The notes beneath the pieces are model-generated. The model saw only the letters and a program-made list of their open reading frames with translations, was not told the DNA's origin and made no database searches. A DNA stretch of 64,000 nucleotides, taken from the NCBI GenBank assembly GCA_018882795.1, contig VERJ01000003.1:29867-93866 (forward strand), in the 5' to 3' direction. The position numbers and the translations under genes were made by a program. This DNA is from Burkholderiaceae bacterium. Lineage in GTDB: Bacteria > Pseudomonadota > Gammaproteobacteria > Burkholderiales > Burkholderiaceae_A. Positions 8,982-17,661 of this stretch are shown piece after piece (position 1 is the stretch's first letter; each line of letters begins with the position of its first letter).

Positions 8982-10126
8982 TGTCCAAGCGCGACTATTA
9001 TGAAGTGCTTGGAGTTGCCAAGAATGCGTCTGACGAGGACTTAAAAAAGGCCTACCGCAAGCTGGCAATGAAATATCACCCGGATCGCAATCCGGGTGAT
9101 CAATCAGCAGAAGAGAAATTTAAGGAGGCTAAAGAGGCCTATGAGATGCTCTCCGATGCAGAGAAGCGAGCCGCTTATGACCGCTTTGGCCATGCGGGTG
9201 TCGATCCGAATGCGGGTGGCTTTGGCGGTGGTGCCCAAGGCTTTGGCGCGGGTGGATTTGCCGATGCTTTCGGCGACATCTTCGGCGATATTTTTGGCGG
9301 TGCCGCGGGTGGTCGCGGTGGACGCGGTGGACGCAGCAATGTCTATCGTGGCGCCGATCTGCGCTACTCAATGGAAATCACGCTGGAGCAGGCCGCCAAT
9401 GGCATGACTACCGAGATCAAGGTGCCCACGTGGGAGACGTGTGGCACCTGCGAGGGCACGGGCGCCAAACCCGGCACTCAGCCGGAGACCTGCAAGACCT
9501 GCGGTGGCCAGGGCCAGGTCCGCATGCAGCAGGGATTCTTCTCGATTCAGCAGACCTGTCCGAGTTGTCATGGCACTGGTAAGACCATCAAGGATCCCTG
9601 TGGCACCTGCCGTGGCGATGGCCGTATCCGCAAGCAAAAGACTCTGGAAGTGAAAATTCCTGCGGGCATTGACGATGGCATGCGCATTCGCTCGGCCGGC
9701 AACGGTGAGCCTGGTGTGAACGGCGGTCCCAGCGGTGATCTGTATGTTGAGATCGGCATTAAGCCGCATCGGGTCTTCTCGCGCGATGGCGATGACCTGC
9801 ACTGCGAAGTGCCCATTAGTTTTGCACGCGCCGCCCTTGGGGGGTCGGTCGATGTGCCCACGCTCGGTGGCAAGGCAAGTTTCGATGTGGCAGAAGGAAC
9901 GCAGAGCGGCAAGACATTCCGCCTGCGGGGCAAGGGTATTCGTAATGTGCGCTCTGGGCTCCCGGGGGATCTGTATTGCCACGTGTTGATCGAGACCCCG
10001 GTCAAACTGACGGATAAACAACGTCGATTGCTGCAGGATTTCGAGGCCTCTCTGCAAGAAGGCGGTGAGCGCCACAATCCCCAATCCAAGAGTTGGATGG
10101 ATAAGGTCAAAGATTTCTTTAACTAG
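8981..10126 (+). CDS. dnaJ: chaperone protein DnaJ (Hsp40)
   Basis: Co-chaperone that stimulates the DnaK ATPase. The J domain carries HPD at residues 33-35, followed by a Gly/Phe-rich region at about 70-118. Four CxxCxGxG zinc repeats lie at 154-161, 171-178, 193-200 and 207-214, followed by the C-terminal substrate-binding domains. At 381 aa it is full-length type I DnaJ. Its ATG overlaps the last base of the dnaK stop, so translation is probably coupled. It ends 42 bases before the convergent mtnA. Confidence 0.99.
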   Translation: MSKRDYYEVLGVAKNASDEDLKKAYRKLAMKYHPDRNPGDQSAEEKFKEAKEAYEMLSDAEKRAAYDRFGHAGVDPNAGGFGGGAQGFGAGGFADAFGDIFGDIFGGAAGGRGGRGGRSNVYRGADLRYSMEITLEQAANGMTTEIKVPTWETCGTCEGTGAKPGTQPETCKTCGGQGQVRMQQGFFSIQQTCPSCHGTGKTIKDPCGTCRGDGRIRKQKTLEVKIPAGIDDGMRIRSAGNGEPGVNGGPSGDLYVEIGIKPHRVFSRDGDDLHCEVPISFARAALGGSVDVPTLGGKASFDVAEGTQSGKTFRLRGKGIRNVRSGLPGDLYCHVLIETPVKLTDKQRRLLQDFEASLQEGGERHNPQSKSWMDKVKDFFN

Positions 10127-10168
10127 CCGCTGTCGCGCTTCAAACAACTGACTCTTGCATGTCGGCCT

Positions 10169-11203
10169 TTAGAACAAGGGTTGTAGATTTCCCTTGTTAG
10201 GCGCGTGGATCACGCCTTTTTCGGTGATCAGCGCTGTCACCAGCTCTGCGGGTGTCACATCGAACGCGGGGTTGCGAATGGCCACACCGGCTGCTGCCCA
10301 GTGGTGATCGCGAAAGCCTTTGACTTCATCGGCGTGGCGCTCTTCGATGGGAATATCTCTGCCGCAGGCAACGCTCATGTCGATCGTTGATAAAGGGCAG
10401 GCCACATAAAACGGGATCTTGTGGCGCTGCGCAAGCACGGCCACCATATAGGTGCCGATCTTGTTGGCGACATCACCGTTGGCCGCCACCCGGTCGGTGC
10501 CCACAATCACGGCATCGATATCGCCGTGGCTCATGAGGTGGCCAGCCATATTGTCGGTAATCAGGGTGCAAGGAATGTTTTCCTGCACCATCTCCCAGGC
10601 GGTCAGCCTGGCACCTTGCAGGAAGGGCCGGGTTTCATCGGCGATCACAGAAATTTTCTTGCCCGCCTCGACCGCAGAGCGAATGACTCCTAGTGCAGTG
10701 CCGTGGCCCGCTGTGGCGAGCGCCCCCGCATTGCAGTGAGTCAGCACGCGGGCCCCGTCTTTCAGTAATTTTTCGCCATGGGCGCCCATAGCACGATTGA
10801 TGGCGATGTCTTCTTGGTAAATCGCATGGGCCTTTGAGAGCAGGGCCTGTGCAATGCTGTCGGGTGTCTCTGCCTGCACCGATTCCCATGCGCTGCGCAT
10901 GTGCTGCAGGGCCCAGAATAAATTCACCGCTGTGGGACGGCTTTTGGCGAGTACATCAAAAGCGATCGACAGGGCTTGCTGAAAAGCGTCTCTGGTTTGA
11001 TTTCGTTGACGTTGAGCCTCGAGCGCCACGCCATAGGCTGCTGCAACGCCGATGGCCGGGGCGCCGCGCACGACCATGTCGCGGATGCCTTGGGCGACCG
11101 ATTCTGCTGAGTTGTAGGACATGTATCGAAATTCGGCTGGCAGCACCCGTTGATCGATCATCTCCAGGTGATCGTTGGCCCAGCGCAGGGTTTGAACTTT
11201 CAA
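10169..11203 (-). CDS. mtnA: S-methyl-5-thioribose-1-phosphate isomerase
   Basis: Converts 5-methylthioribose-1-phosphate to 5-methylthioribulose-1-phosphate. Family features are RGAPAIG at residues 46-52, a catalytic Cys at 157 in THCNAGALAT, and GTDRVAANGDVANKIGT at 235-251 with the catalytic Asp. Length is 344 aa. The start is a TTG (11203-11201) directly after the apt stop (TGATTG); the N-terminus MKVQTLRW matches homologues, so TTG is the probable true start. It is last in an operon-like set with mtnP, a class II aldolase and apt. Confidence 0.93.
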   Translation of the reverse strand: MKVQTLRWANDHLEMIDQRVLPAEFRYMSYNSAESVAQGIRDMVVRGAPAIGVAAAYGVALEAQRQRNQTRDAFQQALSIAFDVLAKSRPTAVNLFWALQHMRSAWESVQAETPDSIAQALLSKAHAIYQEDIAINRAMGAHGEKLLKDGARVLTHCNAGALATAGHGTALGVIRSAVEAGKKISVIADETRPFLQGARLTAWEMVQENIPCTLITDNMAGHLMSHGDIDAVIVGTDRVAANGDVANKIGTYMVAVLAQRHKIPFYVACPLSTIDMSVACGRDIPIEERHADEVKGFRDHHWAAAGVAIRNPAFDVTPAELVTALITEKGVIHAPNKGNLQPLF

Positions 11204-11731
11204 TCAATGCCCTTCGAATGTTGTGAGCGAAAACACTGAAACGCCAAGCGCTTCCAGGCGCTTGGCGCCGCCAATATCGGGCAGATCAATCGCAAAGGCA
11301 CATTCCACAATCTCACCGCCAAGCTTTCTCAGCAGAATCACGGCCGCCTCTGCGGTGCCGCCGGTGGCAATCAGGTCATCGACCAATAAAACTTTTTCTC
11401 CAGGCGTAATCGCATCCGTGTGGATCTCAATGCGGTCAACACCGTATTCCAGTTCGTAGTCATGGCCTACGGTCTCTGCGGGCAGCTTGCCCTTCTTGCG
11501 GATTGGCACAAAGCCGACGCCGAGTGCGTAGGCCAGCGGTGCACCCAGAATAAAACCTCGGGACTCGATGCCGGCAACCTTATCGATTTTTTGTCCCGTA
11601 TAGCGATTCACGAGTTCGTGGACCATCATGCGCAGCCCCACGGCGTCTTTGAGCAAGGTGGTGATGTCGCGAAACATGATGCCCTGTTTCGGGTAGTGGG
11701 GAATGGTGCGGATGCGGGATTTGATGGACAT
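11204..11731 (-). CDS. apt: adenine phosphoribosyltransferase
   Basis: Converts adenine and PRPP to AMP. The PRPP-binding motif [13 protein letters not shown] (about residues 114-126) and ESRGF at 56-60 are intact. Length from this ATG is 175 aa. Two ATGs lie six bases apart (11737 and 11731); the second has AGGA at a proper distance, while the first abuts it, so I prefer 11731. Its position between the aldolase and mtnA makes sense, because MtnP releases adenine that Apt can recapture. Confidence 0.95.
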   Translation of the reverse strand: MSIKSRIRTIPHYPKQGIMFRDITTLLKDAVGLRMMVHELVNRYTGQKIDKVAGIESRGFILGAPLAYALGVGFVPIRKKGKLPAETVGHDYELEYGVDRIEIHTDAITPGEKVLLVDDLIATGGTAEAAVILLRKLGGEIVECAFAIDLPDIGGAKRLEALGVSVFSLTTFEGH

Positions 11732-11766
11732 GGACATTCCTGTGCGTGGGGCAAGACAGACTCAAG

Positions 11767-12420
11767 CTAACGGCCCTGAACCCTGGATCGATAGGTTTTG
11801 AATTTCTCGATCACCTCGGCCATCTGCTGATCCGATAACAACATGGGCGGACCAATCTGTAGGGCTCGCCAATACTGTTCACATAGGCTTTCGACTTCAA
11901 CAGCCACCCGCATGGCGTCATTCAGATCCCGGCCCACGGCGATCATGCCGTGATTGGCCAGCAGGCAGGCCTTTCGGTCTTCCAGCGCTTGAACCGCATG
12001 ATCCGAGAGCGACTGGGTGCCAAAGAGCGCATAGGGCGCGCAGCGGATGGTGCTGCCCCCGGCCACGGCGATCATGTAATGAAAAGGTGGTACCTCTTTG
12101 TGTAGACAGGCTAGGGTGGTGGCAAACGGCGAGTGGCAGTGAATAATGGCATGAACATCAGGCCGCTGTGCATAGATGTCGTGATGAAAGCGCCATTCAC
12201 TCGAGGGGTTTGCTGTGGGCGCCGCGATGTCTGCCATGCTGGCGGGCATGGTGCTTGATACCCGCATGGACACGAGTAATGTTTCTTTGAGCTCCTCTGC
12301 AGGCACAGCGGAGGGCGTGATCAGAAAACCATCAGGTGTGCGCATAGAGCAATTACCAGATGCACCGCGGTTGAGCCCAGCCGCATCCAGCCGCTTCATG
12401 GCGGCAACGATGCTACTCAT
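11767..12420 (-). CDS. class II aldolase, FucA-type; candidate methylthioribulose-1-phosphate aldolase
   Basis: A 217-aa class II aldolase/adducin protein. Catalytic and zinc-binding residues line up with E. coli FucA (E73, H92, H94, H155) with a constant offset of two: Glu75 in NPSSEWRFH, His94 and His96 in HCHSPFA, and His157 in LLANHGMI. The SSEWRFH form is aldolase-like, not the MtnB dehydratase form. In R. rubrum and some E. coli, such an enzyme (Ald2) cleaves methylthioribulose-1-phosphate to DHAP and methylthioacetaldehyde. Its place between mtnP and apt-mtnA suggests that role here. The start overlaps the mtnP stop (ATGA). MtnB activity cannot be excluded. Confidence 0.85.
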   Translation of the reverse strand: MSSIVAAMKRLDAAGLNRGASGNCSMRTPDGFLITPSAVPAEELKETLLVSMRVSSTMPASMADIAAPTANPSSEWRFHHDIYAQRPDVHAIIHCHSPFATTLACLHKEVPPFHYMIAVAGGSTIRCAPYALFGTQSLSDHAVQALEDRKACLLANHGMIAVGRDLNDAMRVAVEVESLCEQYWRALQIGPPMLLSDQQMAEVIEKFKTYRSRVQGR

Positions 12421-13295
12421 CCCAGCACGCGGCCGGCAACGGCTTGGAGTTTTTCCAGAAGCACTGGGTCGCGGGCCTCGGGTGCGGTGATCAGCGCATT
12501 TGTCAGTGCAGACTGACACGCACAGCGCAGTCGCCTGGCATCTGCGGCAAGCCGAGGCACGCTGGCCCGCACCAGATTGCGGGCTTTTTCCGCATTGGCC
12601 ATCACTACGGCAATGATCTGATCCACAGTGACATCATCATGATTGGGATGCCAGCAGTCGTAGTCAGTCACCATGGCAACTGAGGCATAACAGATCTCTG
12701 CCTCACGGGCGAGCTTGGCTTCCGGCATATTGGTCATGCCGATCACATCACAATTCCATGAACGATAGAGTTCGCTTTCTGCAAGGCTTGAGAATTGCGG
12801 TCCCTCCATCACCAGATAAGTGCCGCCACGTACGGCCTGCACATCGATCTCAGTGGCGGCTGCGGCGATATGGTCGCCCAGCCGGGAACAAGTGGGGTGG
12901 GCCATGGAGACATGGGCAACACAGCCGGTGGTGAAAAATGATTTCTCTCTCGCGAATGTGCGGTCAACGAATTGATCCACGATCACAAACATACCGGGCT
13001 TAAGGTGTTCGCGCAGCGACCCCACAGCGCTGACCGAAATAATCTCTGTGACACCGGCGCGCTTTAGGGCATCGATATTGGCGCGATAGTTGATTTCGCT
13101 GGGTGGGATACGGTGTCCACGGCCATGGCGCGGCAGAAATACCATGGCCTGACCGTGGAAGTCGCCAAATAACAATTGGTCTGAGGGTTCACCGAATGCA
13201 GACTCAACGCTTCGCCATTCGGTGTTGGAGAGTCCGTCGATGTTGTAGACGCCGCTGCCGCCGATGACGCCAATAACAGATGGTGCAGAGCTCAT
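12417..13295 (-). CDS. mtnP: S-methyl-5'-thioadenosine phosphorylase
   Basis: Phosphorolyses methylthioadenosine, the by-product of spermidine synthesis, to adenine and methylthioribose-1-phosphate. Family motifs are GVIGGSGVY at residues 9-17, LPRHGRGHRIPPSEINYRAN, the substrate-binding GMTNMPEAKLAREAEICYAS and MVTDYDCWH. At 292 aa it is normal length. It heads the salvage genes mtnP-aldolase-apt-mtnA, all on the minus strand with overlaps or short gaps. The TauE/SafE exporter gene is about 60 bases upstream in the same direction. Confidence 0.95.
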   Translation of the reverse strand: MSSAPSVIGVIGGSGVYNIDGLSNTEWRSVESAFGEPSDQLLFGDFHGQAMVFLPRHGRGHRIPPSEINYRANIDALKRAGVTEIISVSAVGSLREHLKPGMFVIVDQFVDRTFAREKSFFTTGCVAHVSMAHPTCSRLGDHIAAAATEIDVQAVRGGTYLVMEGPQFSSLAESELYRSWNCDVIGMTNMPEAKLAREAEICYASVAMVTDYDCWHPNHDDVTVDQIIAVVMANAEKARNLVRASVPRLAADARRLRCACQSALTNALITAPEARDPVLLEKLQAVAGRVLG

Positions 13296-13354
13296 AGAGA
13301 AAATAATTGAGTGATTTCGAATGTCTGCAGTTCAGCGAAACTGCAGACTTAAGA

Positions 13355-14152
13355 TTAAAACGCGCGGCTGCCCATGTAAAGCGCAAGCGCCAGCAGCAGC
13401 ACAGCGAAAGCGCGCTTCAACGATGCCACATTCATCTTGTGGGCCGTCCGCGCACCGATTGGGGCGGTGATCAGGGATGCTGCCGCGCAGGCGGCAAGTG
13501 CCGGCAGATAAATGTAACCGATGGACCATTCGGGAAGATTTTCTAATCTGAGACCGGCAATGATGTAGCCCATCAGTCCGCCGGCGGCAATGGGAAAACC
13601 AAGCGCCGCAGAGGTGCCGATGGCCTGGTGCATGGTCACATTGCACCAGACCAGGAATGGTGTGGTGAGAAATCCGCCGCCAGCACCCACCAGGCTTGAA
13701 ACGAAACCAATGCCGGATCCCACTGCCGCGAGTGGTGCACTACCCGGCACTTCGCGCGATGGTTTCGGTTTGCTGGTGCGGAACATCTTGATGGCGGAGT
13801 AGCCCACAAAGAGTGCAAAGAAGATTGCCAGCCACTGGCTTTTCAGTGCGCCCGCAAAATTTGCACCGATAAACGTGCCGATGAAGGCCCCAATGCCCAT
13901 GGGCCTGGCGATGTCCCAGCGGACCTTGCCCCCTTTGTGGTGGGCCCGCACACTGCCGATGGAGGTAAACAGAATCGTGGTGAGCGATGTGGCCAGCGCC
14001 ATTTTGATCACCAGTTCCGGAGGGAATTTCGCCACCGTGAACAGAAATGTCATGAAGGGGGTGAGCATCATGCCTCCGCCCACGCCGAGTAGCCCCGCCA
14101 TGAAGCCTGTGAATGCGCCGATCACCAGCAGCGCCACCATCATGGACAGCAT
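13355..14152 (-). CDS. TauE/SafE family membrane exporter
   Basis: A polytopic inner-membrane protein of 265 aa with about eight hydrophobic segments. The TauE/SafE signature appears twice, as GFMAGLLGVGGGMMLTPFM near the N-terminus and IGFVSSLVGAGGGFLTTPFL in the second half. The family exports sulfite, sulfoacetate or other small organosulfur anions; the substrate here is unknown. It lies five bases after zapA and upstream of methylthioadenosine salvage genes. This hints at, but does not prove, a link with sulfur-containing products of that pathway. Confidence 0.85.
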   Translation of the reverse strand: MLSMMVALLVIGAFTGFMAGLLGVGGGMMLTPFMTFLFTVAKFPPELVIKMALATSLTTILFTSIGSVRAHHKGGKVRWDIARPMGIGAFIGTFIGANFAGALKSQWLAIFFALFVGYSAIKMFRTSKPKPSREVPGSAPLAAVGSGIGFVSSLVGAGGGFLTTPFLVWCNVTMHQAIGTSAALGFPIAAGGLMGYIIAGLRLENLPEWSIGYIYLPALAACAAASLITAPIGARTAHKMNVASLKRAFAVLLLALALYMGSRAF

Positions 14153-14157
14153 GATGT

Positions 14158-14475
14158 TTAAAAGAGCTTTTCTTGGGGCATTAGCGCGGAGTCCAGCACC
14201 TGCGAGATGGCCGTAATTTTTTTCAGGGCCTGATCCCGCTCGCCTTGGTCGGCTCCGGGGCTACCTGCCAGCACATCGCGGGCCAGTGTCAACGCCGCCA
14301 TTACTGCGATGCGATCAAGGCCCTGTAGCTTGCTGGATGCTTTTACTTGACGCATGCGCGCATCGACCAGGGCCACGCACTCCAGCAGCATCGGTTTGTC
14401 GTCCGGCGTGCAGGAGAGCTGGTAGCTACGATCAAGGATCAGGACTTCGATTCGTTCTTGGGTGCTTTTGGCCAT
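14158..14475 (-). CDS. zapA: cell division protein ZapA
   Basis: A small protein that bundles FtsZ at midcell. At 105 aa it has the ZapA start (IEVLILDRSYQLSCTPDDK) and a helical C-terminus (MRQVKASSKLQGLDRIAVMA) typical of the family. In many proteobacteria zapA is followed by the 6S RNA gene. Here only five bases separate it from the exporter gene, so ssrS is not at its usual site. Confidence 0.88.
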   Translation of the reverse strand: MAKSTQERIEVLILDRSYQLSCTPDDKPMLLECVALVDARMRQVKASSKLQGLDRIAVMAALTLARDVLAGSPGADQGERDQALKKITAISQVLDSALMPQEKLF

Positions 14476-14518
14476 GTTGGGGCGGGTCCTGGCAAGGGCA
14501 GGCCCCCCCGGGGCCTGC

Positions 14519-16024
14519 TTAAGACGAGGATTTTAGCCGAGACATTGCCTGACTGATAAAAGGCCAGGCAAAGACAGCAATGGCCAGGCCTGTGAGTGTT
14601 CCCACCAGACCATTGGAGAAAAAGACGCCGAGGTTGCCTCCCGATGACAGCATCGCCTGACGGAAAGCTTCTTCTGTCCGGTCCCCGAGCACAATTGCCA
14701 GCACCAGGGGTGCCAGGGGGTATTTGAGCTTTTTAAAGATATAACCCACAACACCGAAGACCAGCATCATGTAGATGTCAAAGATGGAGGTGCTGACGGT
14801 AAACGCTCCCACTGCGCAGATGACCAGGATGGTTGGGGCGATGATGGAGAAGGGAATGCGCAGGATGGCTGCAAACTGCGGCACAAAGGCGAGCACCACC
14901 AGAAAGCCGACGATGTTGCCGAGATAAATCGATGCAATCAGGCCCCAGACAAAATCTTTTTGTTCCACAAACAGCATCGGGCCGGGCTGCAGGCCCCAAA
15001 TCAAGAGCCCGCCCAGTAATACCGCCGCAGTGGGCGAACCCGGTACACCGAGGGTCAGCATGGGCAGCAGTGCGCTGGTGCCCGCCGCATGGGCGGCGGT
15101 TTCGGGTGCAACTACGCCTTCGACCTGAGGATTGTGATTCGAGCCGAAATCCTTGGGCCTCTTACTCATGCGTTTGGCAAGGCCGTAGGCCATAAAGGAT
15201 GCTGGCGTTGCGCCCCCGGGCACGATGCCCATGAAGCAGCCCACAGCGGAGCTGCGCAGTGATGTGAGCCAATAGCGGGGCAGTTCACGCCATGTAGTGA
15301 GCACCGTGCGCAGGGTGATCTTGCCGTTTCCGCCGCGAAAGCTCAGGCCCTCTTCCAAGGTTTGAATAATTTCGCTGATGCCAAAAAGACCGATCACCGC
15401 GATCAGAAAGTCGAAGCCCTTCAGCAGTTCTGTGTGGCCAAAGGTAAGCCGCAGGGTGCCGGTCACAGAATCTTGGCCTACGGCGGCCAGGCCAAAACCC
15501 AGCATCATCGCCGCGATGGTCTTGGCAGGCGGGTCTTGGCTCATGCCCACGAAGGCGCAGAAGGTGAGCAGGCAGACCGCGAAATACTCCGGTGGTCCGA
15601 ATTTGAGCGCGAAGTCGGCTACGACAGGCGAGAGGAAAGTCAACACCAAGGTGGCGACAAAGGCACCAAAAAAAGATGAGGTGAATGCAGCGGTTAATGC
15701 CTCGCCGGCCTTGTTTCTCTGGGCCAGCGGGTAACCATCAAAGGTCGTGGCCACCGACCAGGGTTCGCCTGGAATATTGAACAGAATCGAGGTGATCGCC
15801 CCGCCGAACAGCGCCCCCCAGTAGATGGAGGAGAGCATGATGATGGCCGAAGTCGGCGGCATGCTGAAGGTCAGCGGCAGCAGAATCGCCACACCGTTTG
15901 CGCCACCCAGGCCGGGTAGCACGCCGATTAGCACACCCAGCACAATGCCGACCAGCATGAGCAACACGTTGTAGCCCGATAAGGCCACGCCGAAACCGGC
16001 AATCAGGGATTGAATTTCTTGCAT
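14519..16024 (-). CDS. tctA: tripartite tricarboxylate transporter, large membrane subunit TctA
   Basis: The large permease subunit (501 aa, about 10-12 hydrophobic segments) of a TTT transporter. The TctA signatures are GVLIGVLPGLGGANGVAILL near residue 32, ILFNIPGEPWSVATTFDGYP, and a second inverted-repeat glycine/proline motif, GIVPGGATPASFMAYGLAK. It follows tctB by five bases. The substrate is an organic acid of unknown identity. Confidence 0.95.
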   Translation of the reverse strand: MQEIQSLIAGFGVALSGYNVLLMLVGIVLGVLIGVLPGLGGANGVAILLPLTFSMPPTSAIIMLSSIYWGALFGGAITSILFNIPGEPWSVATTFDGYPLAQRNKAGEALTAAFTSSFFGAFVATLVLTFLSPVVADFALKFGPPEYFAVCLLTFCAFVGMSQDPPAKTIAAMMLGFGLAAVGQDSVTGTLRLTFGHTELLKGFDFLIAVIGLFGISEIIQTLEEGLSFRGGNGKITLRTVLTTWRELPRYWLTSLRSSAVGCFMGIVPGGATPASFMAYGLAKRMSKRPKDFGSNHNPQVEGVVAPETAAHAAGTSALLPMLTLGVPGSPTAAVLLGGLLIWGLQPGPMLFVEQKDFVWGLIASIYLGNIVGFLVVLAFVPQFAAILRIPFSIIAPTILVICAVGAFTVSTSIFDIYMMLVFGVVGYIFKKLKYPLAPLVLAIVLGDRTEEAFRQAMLSSGGNLGVFFSNGLVGTLTGLAIAVFAWPFISQAMSRLKSSS

Positions 16025-16029
16025 GAGGT

Positions 16030-16548
16030 TTACTGCAGCCCGAGAAGTTGCTCAAGCGGCCCTTTGGGAAGAAGGATCTTGAACCAGATTTCAAAGAGGG
16101 CAAACAGAATGCCCGGGATGCCGAGAGAGACCAGCAGTGTGGGAAGGGCGGCAAATCTGCCCAGTCGCCGCATGAACCAGCCAATAAGCAGGGCGGACGA
16201 CACATAAATGCCCAGCCAACCGATCGCAATCACAAAAACCGTGGTGGGAACCAGCAGCTCCATCACCATCTGGGTCTGGCGGCGGGTCAGAAACACTTCC
16301 GTTTTTGTTTCCGGATTTCGGACGGCACTTACCAGGTTCACCACACTGGCGAGGCACAGCAGCATGCCAATGTAGAAAGGGAAGTAACCCGACTGGGGGC
16401 CATCATCGGTCCAGCCTGCCCCAATGCGCAGGCTGTCGCCCATGAGGATCACGCCCAGGGCAAACAGCGCGATCGCTGTACCGATTTCAAAGCTGCGAAC
16501 GGAGGCGGAGGGCCGCTCTCCACCCGCTTGTATATCGTGGTCACTCAT
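16030..16548 (-). CDS. tctB: tripartite tricarboxylate transporter, small membrane subunit TctB
   Basis: The small membrane subunit, 172 aa with four hydrophobic segments (for example FEIGTAIALFALGVILMG and FPFYIGMLLCLASVVNLV). The start is the ATG at 16548 (MSDHDIQAGG), which overlaps the tctC stop as ATGA; an upstream in-frame ATG would extend into tctC coding sequence and is rejected. Identification rests on topology and its place between tctC and tctA. Confidence 0.88.
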   Translation of the reverse strand: MSDHDIQAGGERPSASVRSFEIGTAIALFALGVILMGDSLRIGAGWTDDGPQSGYFPFYIGMLLCLASVVNLVSAVRNPETKTEVFLTRRQTQMVMELLVPTTVFVIAIGWLGIYVSSALLIGWFMRRLGRFAALPTLLVSLGIPGILFALFEIWFKILLPKGPLEQLLGLQ

Positions 16549-17552
16549 TTGGCGACAAAGCCTGCTTCTTGCATCAGCTGGCGATGGCGGGCCTCTTCTT
16601 TCTCGACCCATTTGCGATAGTTCTCGCCGCTCATGCTGGTGGTGTTAAAGGCACCGCGTTTCATGAAGTCTTTCCACTCGGCTGTCTCGCGGACTTTGGC
16701 CATCAGATCGACGTAGTACTTGGTCTGCTCGGCAGTAACGCCACCAGCCATAAAGATGCCTCGCAGCATCAGGTAATCCACATCAATACCGCTTTGCTTA
16801 CAAGAGGGGATGTCATTCCACGACATGGTGGCAGTGATTTTTTCTTTAAAAGGCATGCGCTCATCGTCAAACACACACAGTGGCAGCAGCTTGCCACCGC
16901 GCCAGTGCTCAACGGCCTCGATCGGATTGTTTACAGAGGCATCGATATGCTTGCCGACAAGCTGTACAGCCACTTCGCCGCCGCCTTTATAGGGGATGTA
17001 GGTGAATTTGGTGCCGGTTTGTTTTTCCAGCGCGACGGTAATCACATGGTCTTCCTGGCGTGATCCCGTGCCACCCATCTTTGTTTTGCCTGGTCCTGCG
17101 GCTTTGACTGCAGCAATGAAATCTTTCGGAGTCTTGTAGGGCGCTTCGGCATTGACCCACAGCACGAACTGATCCAGGGCCATCATCGAGACAGGTGTCA
17201 AGTCGCGATAGCTGAAGGGCACCCCGGTGGCCAGTGGCGTGGTGAACAGGTTGGACAGGGTGATGATGATTTTGTGGGGATCACCCTTAGCGTTTTTCAC
17301 CTCCATAAAGCCTTCGGCACCGGATCCGCCGCTCTTGTTGACCACCACCATGTTTTGCTTCATCAGGTTGTTTTTGGCGATGATGTTCTGGATGAGTCGG
17401 GCCATCTGGTCGGCCCCCCCGCCGGTCCCTGCGGGCACGACGAATTCGACCGTCTTGGTGGGCTCCCAGGCCTGGGCGAGGCCGGCCGAGATGAGGGCGC
17501 CGAGGGCGAGCGCAGATTGGACAAGGATTTTTCTAATCGGGGCGAAAGCCAT
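16545..17552 (-). CDS. tctC: tripartite tricarboxylate transporter substrate-binding protein (TctC/Bug family)
   Basis: The periplasmic binding protein of the TTT system, 335 aa. It begins with a Sec signal peptide (basic MAFAPIRK, a hydrophobic core, and a likely cut after AQA at residue 28). The mature start WEPTKTVEFVVPAGTGGGAD is the classic Bug carboxylate-binding loop. The ATG at 17552 is chosen over an upstream in-frame ATG because it places the signal peptide at the N-terminus. It diverges from the FAH-family gene, suggesting shared control. Confidence 0.93.
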   Translation of the reverse strand: MAFAPIRKILVQSALALGALISAGLAQAWEPTKTVEFVVPAGTGGGADQMARLIQNIIAKNNLMKQNMVVVNKSGGSGAEGFMEVKNAKGDPHKIIITLSNLFTTPLATGVPFSYRDLTPVSMMALDQFVLWVNAEAPYKTPKDFIAAVKAAGPGKTKMGGTGSRQEDHVITVALEKQTGTKFTYIPYKGGGEVAVQLVGKHIDASVNNPIEAVEHWRGGKLLPLCVFDDERMPFKEKITATMSWNDIPSCKQSGIDVDYLMLRGIFMAGGVTAEQTKYYVDLMAKVRETAEWKDFMKRGAFNTTSMSGENYRKWVEKEEARHRQLMQEAGFVAK

Positions 17553-17635
17553 CTTTAGTCTCCAAAAAAGCGTGCAAAATAGGGGGGCGAAACTTCTTGG
17601 GGTTTGTGGGTGAAAGGCTAACACGACTTTTTGAC

Positions 17636-17646
17636 TGTCTAAGACA
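17636..17646. promoter_or_regulatory. palindrome between tctC and FAH gene, candidate operator
   Basis: TGTCTAAGACA is a perfect 11-base palindrome with one central base. It lies 16 bases before the preferred ATG of the hydrolase gene and about 84 bases upstream of tctC. Its size and position fit a dimeric regulator such as a GntR/FCD protein, but no regulator gene lies next to it. The assignment rests on symmetry and location only. Confidence 0.35.
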
Positions 17647-17661
17647 CTGGTGAACAAAAAT

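Noticed and set aside
14153..14157. 6S RNA gene after zapA, its usual site
   Set aside because: Only five bases separate zapA from the next gene.
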